Part shown: positions 59,435-64,000 of the stretch, one piece after another
How the letters are laid out: each line of letters begins with the position of its first letter
How positions within the stretch are numbered: position 1 is the first letter of the stretch
From: Ottelia alismoides
Lineage: Eukaryota > Streptophyta > Magnoliopsida > Alismatales > Hydrocharitaceae
NCBI GenBank assembly: GCA_037367405.1
Contig: JAZKJV010009792.1
Span: forward strand, 248,001-312,000
Direction: 5' to 3'
Length of the DNA: 64,000 nt
Position numbers and translations under genes: made by a program
Notes under the pieces: generated by a model
Seen by the model: the letters and a program-made list of their open reading frames with translations, nothing else
The model's database searches: none
What the model was told of the DNA's origin: nothing

Positions 59435-62400
59435 TGATGAATCCCCATCTCATCGCCTTTATTATTTTATTTTGGCCTTAAATACCTTGTTAAATGCATG
59501 TAATGCATTAAATTGGGTAAAATAACATCCACTACTTGATTTAAATATACTGCATAAATATATGTATTTAATTCTAAAATAAAAGAATAAAGGAAAGAAA
59601 AGAAAAAGAAACGAAGTGTCAAAGACACTGAATGACCCTAGACCCCAAGACCAAGTCAATATTGATTTGGTCGACAAGGAATAAAGTAGGAGAAGATATG
59701 ACAATTAAACCGTATAAACAACATATGAAAACCGTAATTTTATCCATCCATTAATAGCCATTTGTACCTTGATTTATTCTCCATTATATACACCTCAAAT
59801 AATAAAACTCTTAACATATACTTGTACATAAAAATACAAAGAAAAATACAAAAATAATTACACATAAAAATAATGCACAGTATGACTGGGACATGCATAA
59901 GAAAAAGCCGCAAACAAAACTTCACAGACTAATAAATCCTCCATGCTAACTCAAATATGACCAAACTCACTTTAGTATTCATAAAATCAAATTATCTATC
60001 TAATGAAGGTGGTTTAATTAAAACTGGCGCTAATATGTGAAAGTCAATTTTTTGGTCTCCATTGTCCCATATACATGTATATTTTATCCAATTTACCCGT
60101 TCTTTATATTTTTCAGCTTTCTTATATTTTTAAATACTTGTAAATATTATTTAAAATATACTAAAATCATAAACATAAAATAAAAGCATGAAAATATATT
60201 AAAATAAATCAAGTATTAAAATATATAGGTATACTATACCTATAATACACACATACATATTTATTTAAGCATATAAATAAAATCAGAAAAATAAAATAAA
60301 AAATGTAAATATGCATTTCAATATATTATAAATGTATAAATTATGTATATATAATAAAATCAAGAATACAAAATAAAAATAAATACTAAATATAGGTAAA
60401 TATACTTATATGCATGTAAATATTGGCACCTAATAAATAGTATTATAAAAGTACCCTAAAATTGTACATAAAATAAGAAATAATTTTCATGTTTTGACTT
60501 TTATTTAAAAAATCATTTATTATTTATTATCAATTTAATAAGTGATTTAATCCCTGCTATTTCCCGATTGGTCCACGTGGACCAACCAGGGTCGTTTCTT
60601 TATTGACCACCCAGTCAACTGTATAACCTCCCCCCTCCTCCTTTGTTAGAATACCTACCACTGTTGCCTTGCCAGTTTTTTAGCACTGATTCGTTGCTCG
60701 AGGAAGCTTTCTTCCTTGATCAATCTTGTGCAGGACACGATCAACCATCACACCACTCGATCACACCGCCTCACTTCATCCTGCGATCTTCACCATCCCT
60801 TCCCACCATCTATAAATAATTGCTCTGCCCCTTTTGATTTTTCGATCCTTCCTTCACCCTTTGTAACCCCAAAGGACCCCCTTTCATTGCAGCTTCGGTG
60901 ACAATGGAGCTCCCAAGCCTGTCGGTGAGGACAAGTAGGTGCGAAATCAATATACCATGGCCAAGCTTTACAGCTTCAACAGAGGCTCACCTGCTCCCTA
61001 TTTCCTGCAGGTACAAGCTGATTTCTATGCTTTTCTCAGTGTAATTTCATTCCACTAGTTTAGTTTAGCCTTTAATTTGTGCAAATAGGTGGTAACTTCG
61101 AGTAATTTTTAAATCTTAAGTTTGCTGGAGTTTCCCGCTCTAGCTTGATTTCACTGTAAATCCTTATTTTCGACCTGCCAAATCATCCTGACTTCGACCC
61201 CCATCATATTCTTCGTCATTTCCCCCATCCATATAACTCTGATCACGTCTAGATCGAAGCATCGAGGCTCCTTCTCCACCCATCAATGGAGCCTCTTCAT
61301 CTTCTCCATTTCCATGCTGCCCAGCTTCAACTCATGCCTGAGGCTCTTCGCTTTGAGTTGAGGAATATTTTTGTGCAGGTAAGGAGACCTGGGAGGCACC
61401 AAAAGCGGAGAATCGAAGGATAGTTGGACCTCTAGGTCGTGGGAAACGTAACGAGCTCCAAATCCCCATCGATGGGACCTTGAACCCATTGAAGTCACTT
61501 GCATGTGCGACTAGACCCCGGGAGGACGTGGCACTTATCGAAGAAGACAGATGTGGCTGATGCACAGAGATAACACTGATCAAAGCTCACCCAAGCAGTT
61601 GTTCTTGGGTGTTCTTCATGAACACTCGGGAACTAGTGGATCGAATCTATGACCCATATCTAATTTGGGCCATCCACTCAAGAGGCGAGGCGTCATCATC
61701 CATCACCGTCAGATCTGCATAAGTGGGCACATGTAGTGCAACGTGCACCGCTCATCATAGCGTCCCTTGGGTAAATTTCATAATAGCCACCGTACCTTTT
61801 TTATTCATGATTTAGTCTTGTAAATATAAATAACAGTGTAAATTTTTGTGTAATATTTGCATTGTCTTAATTTCATCTAGGTCCTATGTCAGGTCACCTC
61901 ACGTGCCCGTGCGCTTGAGGCACTTGGCCATTTTGCATATAAACCCTCACATGTTTAAGTATTTAATTTTAATCTTTAAATTTGTAAACTTTGGGAGAAT
62001 TTGCATGCAAGCATTTGTACTTTTATTTAATTACAAAGATACCCCTACCAAGCTTGTATTTTATTTTATGCATTTTCATTTTTATTAAGTGGATCCTATG
62101 ATCTAAAATTAATGTGATAATTTCTATAGATGCCTTAAATCATGTTTGTTCACGCCTAGTATTTGGATTTGATATTTATCGTATTTTATAATTTATTAAA
62201 ATTGAAAAGGAGTCTTGTATTCCATGCCTAAATATGAAAACCAAAAAAATTATCTTTAAAAATTCAATAAATTATAGTCTATAATATTATATATTCTACC
62301 TTCAGACTAAAAATAAAAAATATAAAAAGAAAATCATAAAAAATGTATAACCCTAAAAAACTTAAAAAAATCTGTAAAATCCAAAAAAGTAATTTGTCAT

Positions 62401-63273
62401 ATATTTCTATTTATATCATATAGTGAATATTAAAATTAATTTTGGTAATTTTTGACTTAATATTTATTTTTAAAACCCAAAACTAGTCGGCCTATTTATT
62501 GCAGTCACTGTTTTGTACATTTTAGTACATTACAAATATATAAAAATTAGCAAAAAATCCATAAAAATTACAAAATAGAGAAAAATATCAAAAATACAAA
62601 ATTTATTTTCTGAATTTGTGTATATTTATGTGTATATATAATTAAAATTATAAAACTATATATTAACTATATATACCTTATAATACTTATATACTAACTA
62701 TTATTATTACTTATAAATATATTCATTATCTTTTAAACCTTCAAAAAAAGGATTGCTCCTTTATTTATATATATTTAGTTATTATATACACTGTATATTC
62801 TTTATAATATCTACAATATCATTATTAATATTATATCTTAAAAATAAAAAAGAAGTTAAAAATGTGCAAAATTTAAAAATAAAAATAAAGTGTAAAAATA
62901 TATAAAAAATACATAAAAATTAAATATAATTAAATATCTACAAAAAGTAAACAAAATAGAAAATACACAAATAAAAAATAATCCTTATTAGTTATTAATA
63001 ATTAATAGTAATTATACCTATCCACAGTTTACTCTCAGTGGTTTGACCCCTACACTTGTTGACTACACATACGTTTTATAGGGTATAATAAATTACACCC
63101 CGCACACTTAGATTTTATTTCATATATCGTGGGTTGATTCTTGATCTATTTGGATTGATTGGGTGCCAAGAGCCGAGAGAGGCGCCGCTACAACGATTGT
63201 CGGATCCGACATGTCGGACACCACATACCCTCTAAGATTGGACGTTAGGTTCTCCGATCATTCTTTATTATCA
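59435..63273 (+). repeat. Solo gypsy LTR of the element A family (3,839 bp), inserted in element C
   Basis: Starts TGATGAATCC and ends TTATTATCA. Flanked by ATAAT (59430-59434) and ATAAC (63274-63278), a 5-bp duplication with one change. Collinear with the LTR of element A in opposite orientation: the CTTGGTCGACAAGGAATAAAG-like block, the G-box palindrome core (60568-60585), the GC-rich middle and a TAATAAATTAC..CCGCACACTTA block near the end. No interior is attached, so it is most likely left by LTR-LTR recombination. ORFs inside are not supported. Confidence 0.75.
60568..60585. promoter_or_regulatory. G-box palindrome in the solo LTR
   Basis: TTGGTCCACGTGGACCAA, identical to the core in the LTR of element A (7113-7130). 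Confidence 0.6.
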
Positions 63274-63706
63274 ATAACATAATATCAAAGTATTTTAAAG
63301 TACGAGCTATAGATATAGTATATATGAAATATACATCCTCTATACTAGTTTGTGCTATGTCCTCATGGCACAAGTGAAATGAAGAACATAGCTCGTACTA
63401 AGTATAAAGAAGAGAACCTATAAGAGAGCTGAAACAATATTCTCCCCCTATACCTAGGTTTAAATAGACTAAGTGTAGGATGAAAATACAAAAGAATAAG
63501 GTACCAAAAGAATAGAAGAACATAACGAATGTACAAGTAGGGGCCCGACGCCCTTATACACATGCCTTAAATAGACTATGCAGAAAGAAAGAACTTAAAG
63601 AAGAGGAGACCAAGAAACATAAGAGAACTGAAATAATCAAGTTAAAAGTTAAAACATCATGGATGGGTGAATCTTTAGCTACTAAATCTATTCTAAATTG
63701 AATCTT
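63274..63706 (-). other. Element C interior between the solo LTR and the end of pol
   Basis: About 430 bp with no supported reading frame. Confidence 0.5.
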
Positions 63707-64000
63707 CTACTGCAATTTTCCTGTAAAACACATAGGAGTGGCATCAGAATCATCGCTCCACGTGAAGTAAATTTGTTCAATCTGGACTAACTGTTCATTT
63801 GCTCCGATGAAGTGCTTCAACAACTGTCCATTCACCAAGAAAGATTGTGCACCATATGTGAGATGAAATATCTATATACTTACATTACTATGCACTTCTT
63901 TCACTACGTAAGGATACTCCCATTTAGACTTAAGTTTGACTTGAAAGATCTTTAACTTAGCATTGAACAACCGTACCTTTTATCCCGGGATAAAGTTCTT
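63707..64000 (-). pseudogene. C-terminal end of gypsy integrase/pol of element C
   Basis: The minus-strand frame entering at 64000 reads KNFIPG*KVRLFNAKLKIF, then KSKWEYPYVVKEVHSN, a stop, and SFLVNGQLLKHFIG, ending at TAG (63709-63707). PGxKVxLFNxxLKxxPGKLxSxWxGPYxV is the C-terminal integrase stretch of Athila-like and other gypsy elements. In-frame stops TAA (63982-63980) and TAG (63874-63872) kill it. The rest of pol is to the right of the window. Confidence 0.85.

Larger units (their letters stand above)
53679..64000 (-). mobile_element. Element C: Athila-like gypsy retrotransposon, 3' part, running off the right edge
   Basis: On the minus strand: end of pol (64000-63707), a long untranslated interior that was entered by a solo LTR (59435-63273), a polypurine tract (57820 onward), then the 3' LTR (57819-53679). 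Integrase C-terminal wording and the TGATGAAT LTR start link it to element A's group. No env-like ORF is visible between pol and the LTR. Confidence 0.8.

Overview
This is a stretch of flowering-plant nuclear DNA. The evidence is plant LTR retrotransposons (Ty1/copia and Ty3/gypsy), hAT, Mutator-like and Tourist-like DNA elements, MITEs set in (TA)n tracts, and one host gene with a telo-box promoter. The species cannot be fixed from the window.

The only host gene I can support is very small. It is the 25-residue ribosomal protein eL41 (RPL41), on the + strand. Its first four codons lie at 30264-30275 and the other 21 codons at 37873-37938. The 7,597-bp phase-0 GT-AG intron between them holds a Mutator-like element with a perfect 9-bp target duplication (35349-36587) and a hAT element with a perfect 8-bp duplication (36634-37575).

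Left part (1-20988) is a nest. A copia element (D, short 146-bp LTR, - strand) was entered in its gag by a second copia element (C1, Angela-like, 2.5-kb LTRs, - strand, 8956-19693). C1's 3' LTR was entered by a gypsy LTR (B, ending at 8955), and B was entered by an Athila-like gypsy element (A, - strand, 1-8291, running off the left edge). C1 also carries a GC-rich hAT element (15424-16316).

Middle part (20989-43268) is gene-poor flank, then RPL41, then a composite of four palindromic MITEs joined by (TA)n tracts (39001-40751), then a TIR element with subterminal repeats (40757-41675). Three short TIR elements with strikingly C-rich interiors (26072-27360, 35349-36587, 53269-53678) form one family.

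Right part: an old SIRE-like copia pol pseudogene (G, - strand, 43690-53268) is split by a young, structurally intact copia element (E, + strand, 45337-51550). E has a single 1,354-codon ORF, LTRs differing at one base in 259, and a perfect GTATC target duplication. G adjoins a C-rich TIR element, which was entered by another Athila-like gypsy element (C, - strand, 53679-64000 and beyond). C's 3' LTR carries a hAT element that contains a decayed laccase gene fragment. C's interior holds a solo gypsy LTR in the opposite orientation (59435-63273) and a 34-nt segment resembling domain V of an organellar group II intron.

Apart from RPL41 and element E, the ORFs look like decayed transposon protein, LTR sequence or simple-repeat translation.
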